Shown: positions 20,076 to 29,007, counted from the first letter of the stretch. The stretch: 64,000 nt of DNA from Actinopolyspora lacussalsi (GCA_030803735.1 JAURUC010000001.1:3427501-3491500); one strand, 5' to 3'. Notes: generated by a model from the sequence alone, not told the origin. Translations and numbers: made by a program.

Positions 20076-21457
20076 GTCCGCCGGATTCCGAGCGAGGGGA
20101 CCGCCCCGATTCGCCGCGCGAGAGCCTGCCGGATTCGTTGCGCGACGCCGAGCTGACGCCGCTCTGGCGTGCGGTGCACGAGCGGCTGTCCTCCGGCCGC
20201 ACCGTGCGCGGGGTTCGGGTGGGGCCGTTGGACGAGACGCAGCGCTCCCGGCTGGCCGACCTGCTGGGAAGGACCCGGCTGCCGGGGGAGTACGAGCGGA
20301 TCGCGCTGGCCGAACTGGACGCGGTCCTGCGGGAGGTGTGCGGCCGGGACAGCCGTGCCGTGGTCGCCGAGCTGGTCGGCCCACTGGACGACCAGGCGGC
20401 GCGGCGGAAGCGGCACACCGACGAGGTGACCGAGCTGTGGCGCTGGCTGACCGAGCACGAAGTGGTGGCGGCACGTCCGGAGCTGGCCGAGTGGGTCGCG
20501 CAGGTCCGGCGCAGCGGGCTGGTGGACGGTTCGGTCTCCCGCACCCGTGAACTGCTCGGCGACGCGCTGCGGGTGCTGGCAAGACTCCCCGAGGCCGGGA
20601 TTCCGCTGCCGGTACTGGCGGAGGGGGAGCTGCACGATCCGCACGCGCTGGACGCCGACACGCGAGTGGCGGGACTGGTGCTGCGTGCGCTGGCCGTGCT
20701 GCACGGCCTCCCGGTGCCGGAGTACGCCGAGCAGCGCCGGGAGTTGTGGGAGCGCGCCGGGGTGGCCGAGGACGAACTCTCCGCCACGGTGCTGGTGGCC
20801 GGACCGGTGCTCGGCGGGCAAGGGACCGCGGCACGAATGCTGCGGGTGGCGGCCGAGGACGGCTGCGCCGTCGCGCTGACCCTGGCGCAGTTGCGCGGCG
20901 GTGCCCAGGGTGGCGGAGTTCAGGGTGGCGGGATCGTCCCGGCCGAGGACGTGACCGAGGTGTACGTGGTGGAGAACCCGGCGGTGCTGACGTTGGCGCT
21001 GCTGCGGTTCGGTTCGCGCTGCCCGCCGATGGTGTGCGTGTCGGGGTGGCCGAACAGTGCGGCGATCCTGCTGCTGCGGGAACTCACCGCGCACGGGGTA
21101 ATTCCGCGCTATCACGGCGATTTCGACGGCGAGGGGCTGCGGATCACCGGCCACCTCGTGGAGCGGGTGGGCGTGCGGCCCTGGCGGATGTTCGCGGCCG
21201 ACTACCTGGCTGCCCCGGCAGGATCGAGCGGGGCTGGATCTGACGGCGCTGGTTCGGATGGCACAGCATCGGGCGGGGCCGGATCACGACGCGGTGGACC
21301 GGCCACCGGTTCCGTACCGGACACCCCGTGGGAGCCCGAGCTCGCGGCGGCCGTGCGGGAGCACGGGGTGGCCGTCCCCGAGGAACGGTTGGCCGAGACG
21401 CTGCTGGACGAGCTGGCGGGAAAAGCCGCGTCGCTGCCGTCCTCCCCGATGGGATGA
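20072..21457 (+). CDS. jetD: Wadjet type II nuclease subunit JetD (DUF2399/TIGR02679)
   Basis: A 461-residue protein. The N-terminal half is the DUF3322-like arm and the C-terminal half the DUF2399 Toprim-like nuclease that cuts the plasmid. Toprim features are visible: VYVVENPAVLTLAL (the conserved Glu), CVSGWPNSAAILLL, and YHGDFDGEGLRI with the metal-binding acidic residues. A Gly/Ser/Ala-rich stretch of about 29 residues (383-411) interrupts the C-terminal domain, most likely a surface loop. It overlaps jetC by four bases (ATGA). The catalytic set looks complete, so the system is probably active. Confidence 0.9.
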   Translation: MSPPDSERGDRPDSPRESLPDSLRDAELTPLWRAVHERLSSGRTVRGVRVGPLDETQRSRLADLLGRTRLPGEYERIALAELDAVLREVCGRDSRAVVAELVGPLDDQAARRKRHTDEVTELWRWLTEHEVVAARPELAEWVAQVRRSGLVDGSVSRTRELLGDALRVLARLPEAGIPLPVLAEGELHDPHALDADTRVAGLVLRALAVLHGLPVPEYAEQRRELWERAGVAEDELSATVLVAGPVLGGQGTAARMLRVAAEDGCAVALTLAQLRGGAQGGGVQGGGIVPAEDVTEVYVVENPAVLTLALLRFGSRCPPMVCVSGWPNSAAILLLRELTAHGVIPRYHGDFDGEGLRITGHLVERVGVRPWRMFAADYLAAPAGSSGAGSDGAGSDGTASGGAGSRRGGPATGSVPDTPWEPELAAAVREHGVAVPEERLAETLLDELAGKAASLPSSPMG

Positions 21458-21540
21458 AAGATCGTCGCGACACCCCACACCGTCGATCGCTCGCGGCAGG
21501 CTCGGGGTATGAGTACCGCGAGATTCGGGGAGCGCCAGTA

Positions 21541-22146
21541 GTGCGCGAGTCCCTTCACACCCCCGGGGAATGGGATCCGCTGGTCGAACTTCACGGCCTC
21601 TGGACTCCGGAGCTCGCCGACCGCTATCTGCCGATTCCCGGAATGCCACCGGTGAAGTACGAGTGCCAGGACGGACATTTGCTGTTCAGCCGCCGAGAAG
21701 GAGCCGACACCGTCCACGCCGCCGACGAGCTGCGCGAGATCCTCAAGCCACACGCGAGAGCCCTGGGCGGTAGCACCTACACCACCCTGAGCATCCAGCT
21801 CAGCCCGAAAAGCTGGACGCAGCCCGATTTCGCGGTGCTGCGCGAACCGGCGCGCGGGCGGGTGTGGATACCCGCCACCCGGGCGCTGCTCGTGGGCGAG
21901 TGCGTCTCGTCGTTCAGCCACGTGGCCGACCGGATCGACAAACCCGCCGTGTGCGCCGAGGCGGGCATCGAGTACTTCATGCGCGTGGAGGTCTCCTACG
22001 CCAAGAAGTACGCCGAGGTCGTACTGCTGCGGCTCGGTGAGAACAGTGCCTACAAGGTGCACGCCAAGGCGCTGGCGGGCGACACCTTCGAGACGCGGGA
22101 GCCGTTCCCGCTCCGGTTCGATCCCGCCGAACTGCTGGAGGACTGA
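21541..22146 (+). CDS. Uma2-family PD-(D/E)XK nuclease-like protein
   Basis: A 201-residue Uma2-type protein (DUF820). The core QPDFAVLREPARGR...LLVGECVSSFSHVADRIDKPAVCAEAGIEYFMRVEV contains the family pattern: an Asp on one strand (PDFAV), a Glu on the next (VGEC), then the lysine-containing DK motif. These proteins are numerous in actinomycetes and cyanobacteria and are predicted nucleases of unknown purpose. The GTG at 21541 fits the family start and follows GGGGAG. It lies 83 bases after jetD; a role with Wadjet is possible but unproven. Confidence 0.8.
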   Translation: MRESLHTPGEWDPLVELHGLWTPELADRYLPIPGMPPVKYECQDGHLLFSRREGADTVHAADELREILKPHARALGGSTYTTLSIQLSPKSWTQPDFAVLREPARGRVWIPATRALLVGECVSSFSHVADRIDKPAVCAEAGIEYFMRVEVSYAKKYAEVVLLRLGENSAYKVHAKALAGDTFETREPFPLRFDPAELLED

Positions 22147-22197
22147 GGCGGCGAGCGGAAGAACCCAGCGCCGCTGCGGTTCTCAGCGCAGCGGTTC

Positions 22198-22497
22198 TCA
22201 GCGCAGGCTGGCGAGGAAGGACGTCCAGGCGCGCTGATCGAAGGCGAGCACCGCGCCGTCCGGCACCTTGGAGTCCCGCACCGCCACGGCAGGCCCCGCG
22301 AAGGCGACCTCGACGCAAGCATTGTTGCTTCCGCCGCCGCTGCGGCTGCTCTTGCGCCACGGCACCGCTGCGGGTTCCGGGAAGGCAACCTCCACACAAG
22401 CGTCGTTGCTTCCGCCACCGCTGCGGCTGCTCTTGCGCCACCGCACCGCGGAGAGATCCAACGCGTACATAGCGCCCCACTTCGGCAATCGCGTCAC
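22198..22497 (-). CDS. Double DUF397-domain protein
   Basis: A 99-residue protein carrying two DUF397 units in tandem: WRKSSRSGGGSNDACVEVAF followed by a near copy, WRKSSRSGGGSNNACVEVAF. The second continues into the normal DUF397 ending (VAVRDSKVPDGAVLAFDQRAW). DUF397 proteins are small partners of the adjacent XRE/DUF5753 regulators in actinomycetes and act in antitoxin-like or developmental switches. The GTG start overlaps the stop of the XRE gene by four bases. The internal duplication of the first half is unusual and looks recent, because the DNA copies are almost identical. Confidence 0.85.
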   Translation of the reverse strand: MTRLPKWGAMYALDLSAVRWRKSSRSGGGSNDACVEVAFPEPAAVPWRKSSRSGGGSNNACVEVAFAGPAVAVRDSKVPDGAVLAFDQRAWTSFLASLR

Positions 22498-23351
22498 TGG
22501 AGTTCGGCAGCGGCCCGTTCGATCAGCCTCATCGACTGTTCGGCAGGCAAGGCTTGGGCGAACAGCCGCTCGAATACCACCCTAGCCTGCTGAACCTCCC
22601 TGGCCTTCTCCACGTGGACCGACCCCACGGGGTGGGAGACGAACAGTACGTCGTTGTCTTCCGGCTCCGGGAAATCCAGAACGATGAACGCACCTTCCAG
22701 ACCCAGATGCCAGCCGGTCGACTTGGGCAGTATCCGCAGTTCCACCCGATCCAGCTGAACCACTTCGAGCAGGTGGCGAAGCTGATCGCGCATCACCTGT
22801 GGGCCGCCGATCGAGCGTTCCAACGCGGCCTGATCCACCAGCGCCGTCAGCTCCAGCGGATGCTCGGGATCGGTCAACCGATGCTGCCGGATCAGCCGCA
22901 CTGAAACGTCATTTTCCACACTCTGCGAACCCGACGAGAAGCTGTCCGAATCGAATATCGCCCGCATGTAATCCTCGGTCTGCAGCAGTCCGGGGATGTA
23001 CATCAACGAGAGCTCCTGGACAGCACACGCCTCGGTCTCCAGGTCCACATAGCCGCGATCCTCCACGCCGTAGGCCCGCCACCAGCCGCGTTCCCTGGCG
23101 GCTCTGGCCAGGTCCAGCAGTTCGGGGTCCCGGATGTCGTAGAGGTCCATCATGGATCTGGCCTCGTGCACCGAGGTGATCACATCGCCGTTCTCCTTGC
23201 GGCTCAGCGCGCTGGTGGACATGTCCAGCTCGCAGGCCGCGTGCTCCTGGGTCAGCCCGGCCCGCTCCCGCAGATACCGGATCCTGCGTGCGAGCCTGCG
23301 GCGCCGAAACGTGGGGCTGGTGCGAACCACCGCAAAAGACCTCCCCGACAA
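22494..23351 (-). CDS. XRE-family regulator with DUF5753 domain
   Basis: A 285-residue protein. Residues about 18-75 form the helix-turn-helix (RIRYLRERAGLTQEHAACELDMSTSALSRKENG). The rest is the DUF5753 domain, with LSLMYIPGLLQTEDYMRAIF and the C-terminal strand region. These proteins pair with DUF397 proteins, as here, and belong to the Scr1/WhiJ-type group, some of which behave as antitoxins. Translation is coupled to the DUF397 gene. Target and signal cannot be read from the sequence. Confidence 0.9.
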   Translation of the reverse strand: MSGRSFAVVRTSPTFRRRRLARRIRYLRERAGLTQEHAACELDMSTSALSRKENGDVITSVHEARSMMDLYDIRDPELLDLARAARERGWWRAYGVEDRGYVDLETEACAVQELSLMYIPGLLQTEDYMRAIFDSDSFSSGSQSVENDVSVRLIRQHRLTDPEHPLELTALVDQAALERSIGGPQVMRDQLRHLLEVVQLDRVELRILPKSTGWHLGLEGAFIVLDFPEPEDNDVLFVSHPVGSVHVEKAREVQQARVVFERLFAQALPAEQSMRLIERAAAELQ

Positions 23352-23492
23352 CGGTCGTGACCCACACCATGATCCCAGCGGGAATCCGTGATCGGGATTC
23401 CCGCATCCGGTGATCCCGCTGAGCCTTCTCCCGGTGGGCGATTCCCGTTCGGACAGTGCTCGGTGAAACAGCTAACTTTCGAGGAGGTTCAC

Positions 23493-23702
23493 GTGATCCC
23501 GAACGTTTTCGGCCTCGCCCGGCAGGACGACACCGGCACGCCCGACCCGGATTCGGTGCTGCTGTGGGGAATGGAAACCGCCGAGGGCGCGGTCCTGTAC
23601 TGGCAGGAGGGCGGCCGCAGCCAGTTCGCGGTGTTCGAGAACGCCGATCGCGCGGCCGAACGGTTCGGTCCGCTGTTCGACCTGGTGCTCTACCGGCCGT
23701 GA
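23493..23702 (+). CDS. Small hypothetical protein
   Basis: A 69-residue acidic protein starting at a GTG that follows an excellent GAGGAGG (23481-23487). It has no signal peptide or membrane segment. The sequence (LLWGMETAEGAVLYWQEGG, then a C-terminal helix and FDLVLYRP) suggests a small alpha/beta fold. I do not recognise the family. The good ribosome site and the codon bias support a real gene. Confidence 0.6.
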   Translation: MIPNVFGLARQDDTGTPDPDSVLLWGMETAEGAVLYWQEGGRSQFAVFENADRAAERFGPLFDLVLYRP

Positions 23703-23773
23703 CTCCCACCCGGCCGCCCGGCGATCTCGCGAGAAATGACGCCCGGGCCGTACGGCGCCGTCGGCGACCGAGC

Positions 23774-24634
23774 TCAGGCGTCCCGGTCCACCGCCGCCGT
23801 GTGCCGCAGGATCGCCTCGGCCAGCGGTTCGAGCACCGCGCCGCTGAGCGCGTGCCCCATGCCGGGGACGACCACCCGGTGGCTTCGGCCGATCACCGTC
23901 TCCAGGTGCTCGGCGTGCGGTGGCGGGTTGACCGGATCCGCCGGAGCCTCGATGACCAGTGTCGGGGTCGTCACCGCACTCAGCTCCGCCGCACGGTCGA
24001 GGCCGCCGACCTCGGCCCGGGCGTGTGCGGTGTCGGCGACGTGGGTTCCGGCGTGCTCGGCCAGGTGTTGTTCGAGGGCCCGGAACTCCTCGGGATCGAA
24101 CGGCAGGACGTCACCGTTGAGCATCCGCCAGTGCTCGACGCGCCAGGCGAGCTCCGCTGCCGGATCCCGCTGCTCCCCCATCCGCTGCCACAGGCTCAGG
24201 ATTCGGGGATCGGGCCCCGGCAGCTCGCCGGACTCGGGGGCTGCTCCGCCGAGCGCGGAGGTCGCGAAGACGGTCGCGCTGCGCAGCCGCTCCGGGTGGT
24301 CGAGCAGCAGCAGCTGAACCAGGACGCCGCCCAGCGACATACCCACCACGTGCGCGCTGTCGATGCCAAGGGCGTCGAGCACCGCCACCGCGTCCTCCGC
24401 CAGATCCGCGATCGCGTACGGGGCGACGTCGAAGGCCCGCGACGATCGCCCGGTGTCGCGGTGGTCGTAGCGGATCACCCGGTACCTGCTCGTCAGCCGC
24501 TCCACAAAGGACTCGGGCCAGGCCAAGCCGCTGTAGTTCGCCCCCATGATCAGCAGCAGCGGCGGGGCATCCGCGTCGCCCCGCTCCTCCACCCAGAGCT
24601 CGTAGTCCGGGCCGACCGTCACCGTGTGCCGCAC
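23774..24634 (-). CDS. Alpha/beta-fold hydrolase
   Basis: A protein of 286 residues if the GTG at 24634 is used. The nucleophile elbow is GMSLGG (Ser in VVGMSLGGVLVQ), the oxyanion region is LLLIMGANYSG, and YDHRDTGRS is typical of the family. The catalytic His lies in RVVVPGMGHALSG near the C-terminus. It resembles epoxide hydrolase/esterase-like enzymes of actinomycetes and could hydrolyse an ester, lactone or similar bond. The substrate is unknown. The frame extends upstream to 24793, but that part has low similarity to the fold, so the start is uncertain. Confidence 0.85.
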   Translation of the reverse strand: MRHTVTVGPDYELWVEERGDADAPPLLLIMGANYSGLAWPESFVERLTSRYRVIRYDHRDTGRSSRAFDVAPYAIADLAEDAVAVLDALGIDSAHVVGMSLGGVLVQLLLLDHPERLRSATVFATSALGGAAPESGELPGPDPRILSLWQRMGEQRDPAAELAWRVEHWRMLNGDVLPFDPEEFRALEQHLAEHAGTHVADTAHARAEVGGLDRAAELSAVTTPTLVIEAPADPVNPPPHAEHLETVIGRSHRVVVPGMGHALSGAVLEPLAEAILRHTAAVDRDA

Positions 24635-24806
24635 GGTCGAAAACCTACGGAGCTGCGTCGGGGCTGTCCACGGAATTTCCCCGCCACGCCGCCACCCTTG
24701 CACGCACCACCCCCAGAACACACCCGAGAAATCGACGTCGGGCGGTAACGCCGACGGCTCACGCGACACGGACCGGGACGTAGGCAATCGCAACGACTAG
24801 GCGGGA

Positions 24807-25388
24807 TTGATTGATGTGGGAGCTGTCGACCAACGGGGAGTCGCGTGGTTCACCGCTGTCTACGAGGAGCACTACGACGCGGTCCAGCGATACGTACTGC
24901 GCAGGCTGCGCGATCCGAGCACCTCGGAGGAACTCACCCAGGAGGTCTTCGTGATCACTTGGCGGCGTCGCACCCGGGCCCCGGAACACTGCTTGCCCTG
25001 GCTGTACGGCATCGCACGCCGCGTACTGGCCAACGACCGCCGCGCGGTCAGGGCCAGACCGGAAGCGGTGGCCCTTCCCGGCGACGACGTGCTGCGCGAC
25101 CGGCGGGAGGACCCGGCGCGCGGGGCACAGCACGTCGACGTGCACCGAGCGATGGACGCGCTTTCCGAGACCGACCGGGAGATTCTCCGGCTGGTGGGTT
25201 GGGAGGGCCTCGACGTCAGCGACGCGGCCCGAGTGCTGGGCCGCGCGCGGGGAACGGTACGGGTTCGGCTGTTCCGCGCGCGACGACGGTTGGCGAAAGC
25301 CCTGGAAAACCCCGCTTCGGACCGGGAAAACGGCGCTCCAGCTCCCTCCCCGGCAGTTATCGAACCATTGGAGGAGTCCCATGCGTGA
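24807..25388 (+). CDS. ECF-type RNA polymerase sigma factor
   Basis: A 193-residue sigma-70 family protein. Region 2 (FTAVYEEHYDAVQRYVLRRLRD...SEELTQEVFVITWRR) is near residues 15-60. Region 4 (LSETDREILRLVGWEGLDVSDAARVLGRARGTVRVRLFRARRRL) is near 125-170. It would direct RNA polymerase to a stress or envelope regulon. The TTG at 24807 is the longest start; a GTG at 24816 is also possible. The next gene overlaps its end by 8 bases and encodes a membrane protein, probably its partner. Confidence 0.88.
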   Translation: MIDVGAVDQRGVAWFTAVYEEHYDAVQRYVLRRLRDPSTSEELTQEVFVITWRRRTRAPEHCLPWLYGIARRVLANDRRAVRARPEAVALPGDDVLRDRREDPARGAQHVDVHRAMDALSETDREILRLVGWEGLDVSDAARVLGRARGTVRVRLFRARRRLAKALENPASDRENGAPAPSPAVIEPLEESHA

Positions 25389-26409
25389 CGTCGATGCCGT
25401 CCGCGAACTCGTCGGCCACGCCGACCCGACCAAAAGCACCGAGTCCGGTCCGGAACGGCCCAGCGCCGCGGATCTGATCGCACGGGCGGAACTGCGCGAG
25501 CACGCCGGAACCGAATCCACATCGCCCGACTCACCCACCCGCCGAGGCGGGAAACCGCGCCGTCTCGTAGTGGTGGCGGCGTCGATCCTGGCAGCCGCGC
25601 TACTCGGCAGCGTTCCGCTGTTGAGCGGCACGACCGCCGTATCCGAGCAGAGCCCTCCCGAGGTCGGGCCGGTGCGCGAAGCCACCGAACTCGGTACGGA
25701 CATCTCCGGACGAGCAGCCACCAACGAGCTGCTCAACAGGGCGGACGGGTTGGAGACCGCACCCTACGAAACCGCCGAGGGCGAGCTCGGCTACATCCGC
25801 ACCCACGAGTGGTCCGGGTCGCTGTGTTCCTCGGAGGTGGAGCACTGCGCGCACTACCCGCGGCAGCGGGAGACCTGGTTGCGGGAGCCGGCCGTGGGAA
25901 CAACGCGGACTGTTCCGCGGCCACCCGAATTCGGTTCCAACTCGGACCGGAACTTCTGGAAGCGGCAGAGCGGCTGGACCGGACACCGCGGAACCCACGA
26001 GGAACGGATCGGCCCGAACAGTGTCCATTTGGCGCGGTGCGTTCCCGAACGGGCCGAAAGGGTCGCGGAGTGCCTGAACGTACGGGGGAACGATTCCCGG
26101 GACGTGTTCCGGAGCGCCGTATCGCTGTTCAAGCACGAGCTGCTTCCCCACGACGTCCGCGCGGAGCTGCTGCGGGTGCTCGCCCGCACTCCGGGCGTGC
26201 GCTTCCGGGGTGAGAGCGAGGTGCGCGGTCACCCGGTGTTCGCGGTGGGGCTCACCAGCTCGGCGTCCGTCGGCGAGGTCTCCGAGGTGCTGCTGTTCGA
26301 CAGCGCGACCGGGGTGTTGCGCTCGTTCGAGAATCTCAACCTGGACCGGGGCGAACTGACAGGTTACGTGGTCTTCGAGGAGTACGGGCGGACGAACAGG
26401 CGGGGTTGA
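25381..26409 (+). CDS. Membrane-anchored protein partnered with the sigma factor
   Basis: A 342-residue protein. The N-terminal 60 residues are polar and likely cytoplasmic. One membrane helix follows (LVVVAASILAAALLGSVPLL). About 260 residues lie outside, with an ALHL-free, beta-rich region. The layout resembles the CU044_5270-type proteins found next to sigma factors in actinomycetes, which are candidate anti-sigma factors, but no zinc-binding anti-sigma motif (HxxxCxxC) is present. The gene overlaps the sigma factor gene by 8 bases, so the two are coupled. Function is inferred from context only. Confidence 0.7.
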   Translation: MRDVDAVRELVGHADPTKSTESGPERPSAADLIARAELREHAGTESTSPDSPTRRGGKPRRLVVVAASILAAALLGSVPLLSGTTAVSEQSPPEVGPVREATELGTDISGRAATNELLNRADGLETAPYETAEGELGYIRTHEWSGSLCSSEVEHCAHYPRQRETWLREPAVGTTRTVPRPPEFGSNSDRNFWKRQSGWTGHRGTHEERIGPNSVHLARCVPERAERVAECLNVRGNDSRDVFRSAVSLFKHELLPHDVRAELLRVLARTPGVRFRGESEVRGHPVFAVGLTSSASVGEVSEVLLFDSATGVLRSFENLNLDRGELTGYVVFEEYGRTNRRG

Positions 26410-26458
26410 GCCGCCTCGTGGAATCCGCTCGCGGGAATCCGCCCGCGCATACGAAGCG

Positions 26459-26485
26459 AGGGGCGTCGTGCGGCACGACGCCCCT
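26459..26485. terminator. Bidirectional hairpin between convergent genes
   Basis: AGGGGCGTCGTG (26459-26470) pairs perfectly with CACGACGCCCCT (26474-26485) around a 3-base loop. It lies between the convergent sigma-operon and sugar-porter genes. Confidence 0.75.
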
Positions 26486-26526
26486 CCCGGTGATGCACCG
26501 AAGTGGACAGCCCCTACTGGAGCGAG

Positions 26527-26550
26527 GGCCGGCGGGAGATCCCGCCGGCC
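26527..26550 (-). terminator. Second hairpin, after the sugar porter gene
   Basis: GGCCGGCGGGA (26527-26537) and TCCCGCCGGCC (26540-26550) form a near-perfect palindrome about 30 bases beyond the stop of the leftward porter gene. Confidence 0.65.
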
Positions 26551-26582
26551 GAGTACTCCGTAGGTCGAACGGCTGACCTCGA

Positions 26583-27989
26583 TCAGCTGGTGCCCATCTC
26601 CTCCAGGGAACGACCCTTCGTCTCCTTGAGGTAGCGCACCACGAAGAACAGCGAGATCAGGGCGAACGCCGCGTAGATGAAGTAGGTGACCGGCAGGTTC
26701 CAGGCCTGCATGCTCGGGAAGGTCACCGTGACCACCCAGTTGGCGATCCAGTTGGTCGCCGTGCCGAGGGCCAGCGCGGCGGCGCGGATGCGCGACGGGA
26801 ACATCTCGCCGAGCAGCACCCACATCACGACACCCCAGGATGCCGCGAAGAAGAACACGAAGGCACTCGCCGAAACCAGCGCGAGAGCACCCCACGCGAA
26901 GGGCAGCGTGGTCTCGCCGTCGACAACGTTGGCGTAGCTGAACGCCCAGCCGGTCAGTGTCAGCGCGATGGTCATGCCCAGGGAGCCGACGACCAGCAGC
27001 GGCTTGCGGCCGATCTTGTCGACCAGCGCGATCGCGACGATCGTACCGATGATGTTCACGATGGAGGTGAACAGACTCAGCAGCAGCGAGTTGCTCTCCT
27101 CGACGCCGACGGACTGCCACAGCGTGGAGGAGTAGTAGAAGATCACGTTGATGCCGACGAACTGCTGCAGCGCTGCGATCGCCATACCCACCCAGACGAT
27201 GGGCAGCACGCCGAACTTGCCGCGCAGGTCGCTGAGCCTGGTCTTGCGTTCGCCACCGAGCGCGTTCCGGATCTCCTCGATCTTGGTGTCCGCGTCCTCG
27301 GACTCGATGCGCTGCAACACCCCACGAGCCTGGTCGATCCTGCCCGCGCGGACGAGGAACCGCGGGGATTCCGGGATGACCGAGGCGAGCACGAGATAGA
27401 TCAACGCGGGAACGGCCTCGACGGCCAGCATCCACTGCCAGGTGTCCAGCGGGCCGAGCTGAGCCGAGGCACTGCCACCCGCCGAGGAGGCGAGCGCGTA
27501 GTTGACCAGCTGGGAAACCGCGATACCCAGCACGATCGCGAGTTGTTGTAGCGAACCGAGCCTGCCGCGATACGCGGCGGGCGCGACCTCCGCGATGTAA
27601 GCGGGGCCGATCATCGAGGCGATACCGACGGCGACACCACCGACTATTCGCCACCAGGCGAGGTCCCAGACCGTGAAGGGCAGCGCCGAACCGATGGCAC
27701 TGATGATGAACAGCACGGCCGCCACCTGCATCACCCTGGTGCGCCCGATCCGGTCGGCTATGCCACCGGCTATGGCCGCACCGAGTGCCGATCCGAGCAG
27801 CGCCGCGGCGACGGTGACACCGGTCAGTGCCGCGCCGACGCCGAAGTTCTCCTGGATGGCTCCCACCGCACCGTTGATGACCGAGGTGTCATAGCCGAAC
27901 AGGAAGCCTCCCAGGGCTGCCGCCCCGGCAATCATCACCACGTGCGCAAGGTGATCGGTGGAACGACCTCTCGTCTGATCTACCGACAT
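26583..27989 (-). CDS. Sugar porter (MFS, SP family)
   Basis: A 468-residue protein with twelve membrane helices. The SP-family signatures are present: FGYDTSVINGA in helix 1, DRIGRTRVM after helix 2, PESPRFLVRAGR at the end of the N-half, DKIGRKPLLV in the middle, and KETKGRSLEEM at the C-terminus. It imports a hexose, pentose or polyol by proton symport. The substrate cannot be read. Its start is followed by DQTRGRSTDHL, a normal cytoplasmic tail. The 208 bases upstream hold its promoter region and no gene. Confidence 0.93.
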   Translation of the reverse strand: MSVDQTRGRSTDHLAHVVMIAGAAALGGFLFGYDTSVINGAVGAIQENFGVGAALTGVTVAAALLGSALGAAIAGGIADRIGRTRVMQVAAVLFIISAIGSALPFTVWDLAWWRIVGGVAVGIASMIGPAYIAEVAPAAYRGRLGSLQQLAIVLGIAVSQLVNYALASSAGGSASAQLGPLDTWQWMLAVEAVPALIYLVLASVIPESPRFLVRAGRIDQARGVLQRIESEDADTKIEEIRNALGGERKTRLSDLRGKFGVLPIVWVGMAIAALQQFVGINVIFYYSSTLWQSVGVEESNSLLLSLFTSIVNIIGTIVAIALVDKIGRKPLLVVGSLGMTIALTLTGWAFSYANVVDGETTLPFAWGALALVSASAFVFFFAASWGVVMWVLLGEMFPSRIRAAALALGTATNWIANWVVTVTFPSMQAWNLPVTYFIYAAFALISLFFVVRYLKETKGRSLEEMGTS

Positions 27990-28197
27990 CGAAGTACTCC
28001 TGAGCCCCCGATCGCCGATGTGCCATGTCGCACATCGCTCGTTAACGACGGGTTACGCGACAACGTAAGTCACACCCGACCCGCTTGACTTCCACGATTC
28101 AGGGTGACGCTCGCCACTGTGACGGGTTCAGATGCGTACCGCTTCTGAATCGAAGCGAGCTGCGTCTGACCTGGTAACGAATGGGTCTCGATCGGGA

Positions 28198-28779
28198 TCA
28201 GCGGCTGGTGTCGACCCTGCCGAAGTTGAGATGCGCGCGCGAAGGCGTGGGGCCGCGTTGACCCTGGTACCGGGAACCGGCCGCCTTGCTGCCGTAGGGG
28301 TGTTCGGCCGGACTGGAGAGGCGGAACAGGCAGAGCTGGCCGATCTTCATCCCCGGCCAGAGGGTGATGGGCAGGTTCGCGACGTTGGACAGCTCCAACG
28401 TGATGTGCCCGCTGAAGCCGGGATCGATGAATCCGGCGGTGGAGTGGGTGAGCAGGCCGAGCCTGCCCAGGGAGGACTTGCCCTCCAGTCGGCCCGCCAG
28501 GTCGTCGGGAAGGCGAACCGTCTCGTAGGTGGAGCCGAGCACGAACTCACCCGGGTGGAGGACGAACGCGTCGTCGTCGGAGTGCTCGACCAGCGAAGTC
28601 AGGTCGTCCTGCTGCAGCGAGGGGTCGATGTGGGTGTACTTGGAATTGTCGAAGACCCGGAAGAACCGGTCCAGCCGAACGTCGATGCTCGACGGCTGGA
28701 TCAGCGCGTCGTCGAACGGATCGAGTTCGAGGCGGCCCTCGTCGAGCTCTTTACGCAGGTCGCGGTCACTGAGCAACAC
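28198..28779 (-). CDS. dcd: dCTP deaminase
   Basis: A 193-residue trimeric enzyme that converts dCTP to dUTP, or directly to dUMP if it is of the bifunctional type found in mycobacteria. The start ([15 protein letters not shown]), [12 protein letters not shown], and [21 protein letters not shown] are diagnostic and include the nucleotide-binding and catalytic Glu region. It stands next to tRNA-Gly, an arrangement conserved in related actinobacteria and left intact by the mobile element. Confidence 0.97.
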   Translation of the reverse strand: MLLSDRDLRKELDEGRLELDPFDDALIQPSSIDVRLDRFFRVFDNSKYTHIDPSLQQDDLTSLVEHSDDDAFVLHPGEFVLGSTYETVRLPDDLAGRLEGKSSLGRLGLLTHSTAGFIDPGFSGHITLELSNVANLPITLWPGMKIGQLCLFRLSSPAEHPYGSKAAGSRYQGQRGPTPSRAHLNFGRVDTSR

Positions 28780-28859
28780 GGAAACAGCGTATCGGGTGGG
28801 TGGGTGAACATCGCCGTTGGCCGCCGTGCTAGGCTTGCTCGTGTCGCATTGAGGGCGAT

Positions 28860-28930
28860 GCGGGTGTAGTTCAATGGCAGAACATCAGCTTCCCAAGCTG
28901 AGAACGCGGGTTCGATCCCCGTCACCCGCT
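28860..28930 (+). tRNA. tRNA-Gly (anticodon CCC)
   Basis: The acceptor stem GCGGGTG (28860-28866) pairs with CACCCGC (28923-28929). The D-arm has TAGTTCAATGG, the anticodon stem CAGC/GCTG encloses the loop TTCCCAA with anticodon CCC, and the T-arm is GCGGG-TTCGATC-CCCGT. The discriminator is T, and CCA (28931-28933) is encoded. Its 3' half is the attachment site of the mobile element, so the tRNA stays intact after integration. Confidence 0.96.
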
Positions 28931-28935
28931 CCAAC
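28890..28935 (+). repeat. attL core (copy 1 of 3) within tRNA-Gly
   Basis: These 46 bases, from the anticodon loop to just past the CCA end, recur at 42208-42253 (identical) and 48437-48482 (one mismatch). Tyrosine integrases of the pSAM2 group use tRNA 3' ends in this way. Confidence 0.9.
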
Positions 28936-28950
28936 AGAGTTTTAGCAGCG

Positions 28951-28990
28951 CAGAAGGGGCGCTCCCGATCAGTCGGGGGCGCCCCTTCTG
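28951..28990. terminator. Hairpin terminator after tRNA-Gly/left end of element A
   Basis: CAGAAGGGGCGC (28951-28962) pairs with GCGCCCCTTCTG (28979-28990). The loop can itself pair (CCCGA/TCGGG). It would end tRNA transcription and also block leftward readthrough from the element. Confidence 0.75.
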
Positions 28991-29007
28991 CTGTGTCCGA
29001 GCCCGTT

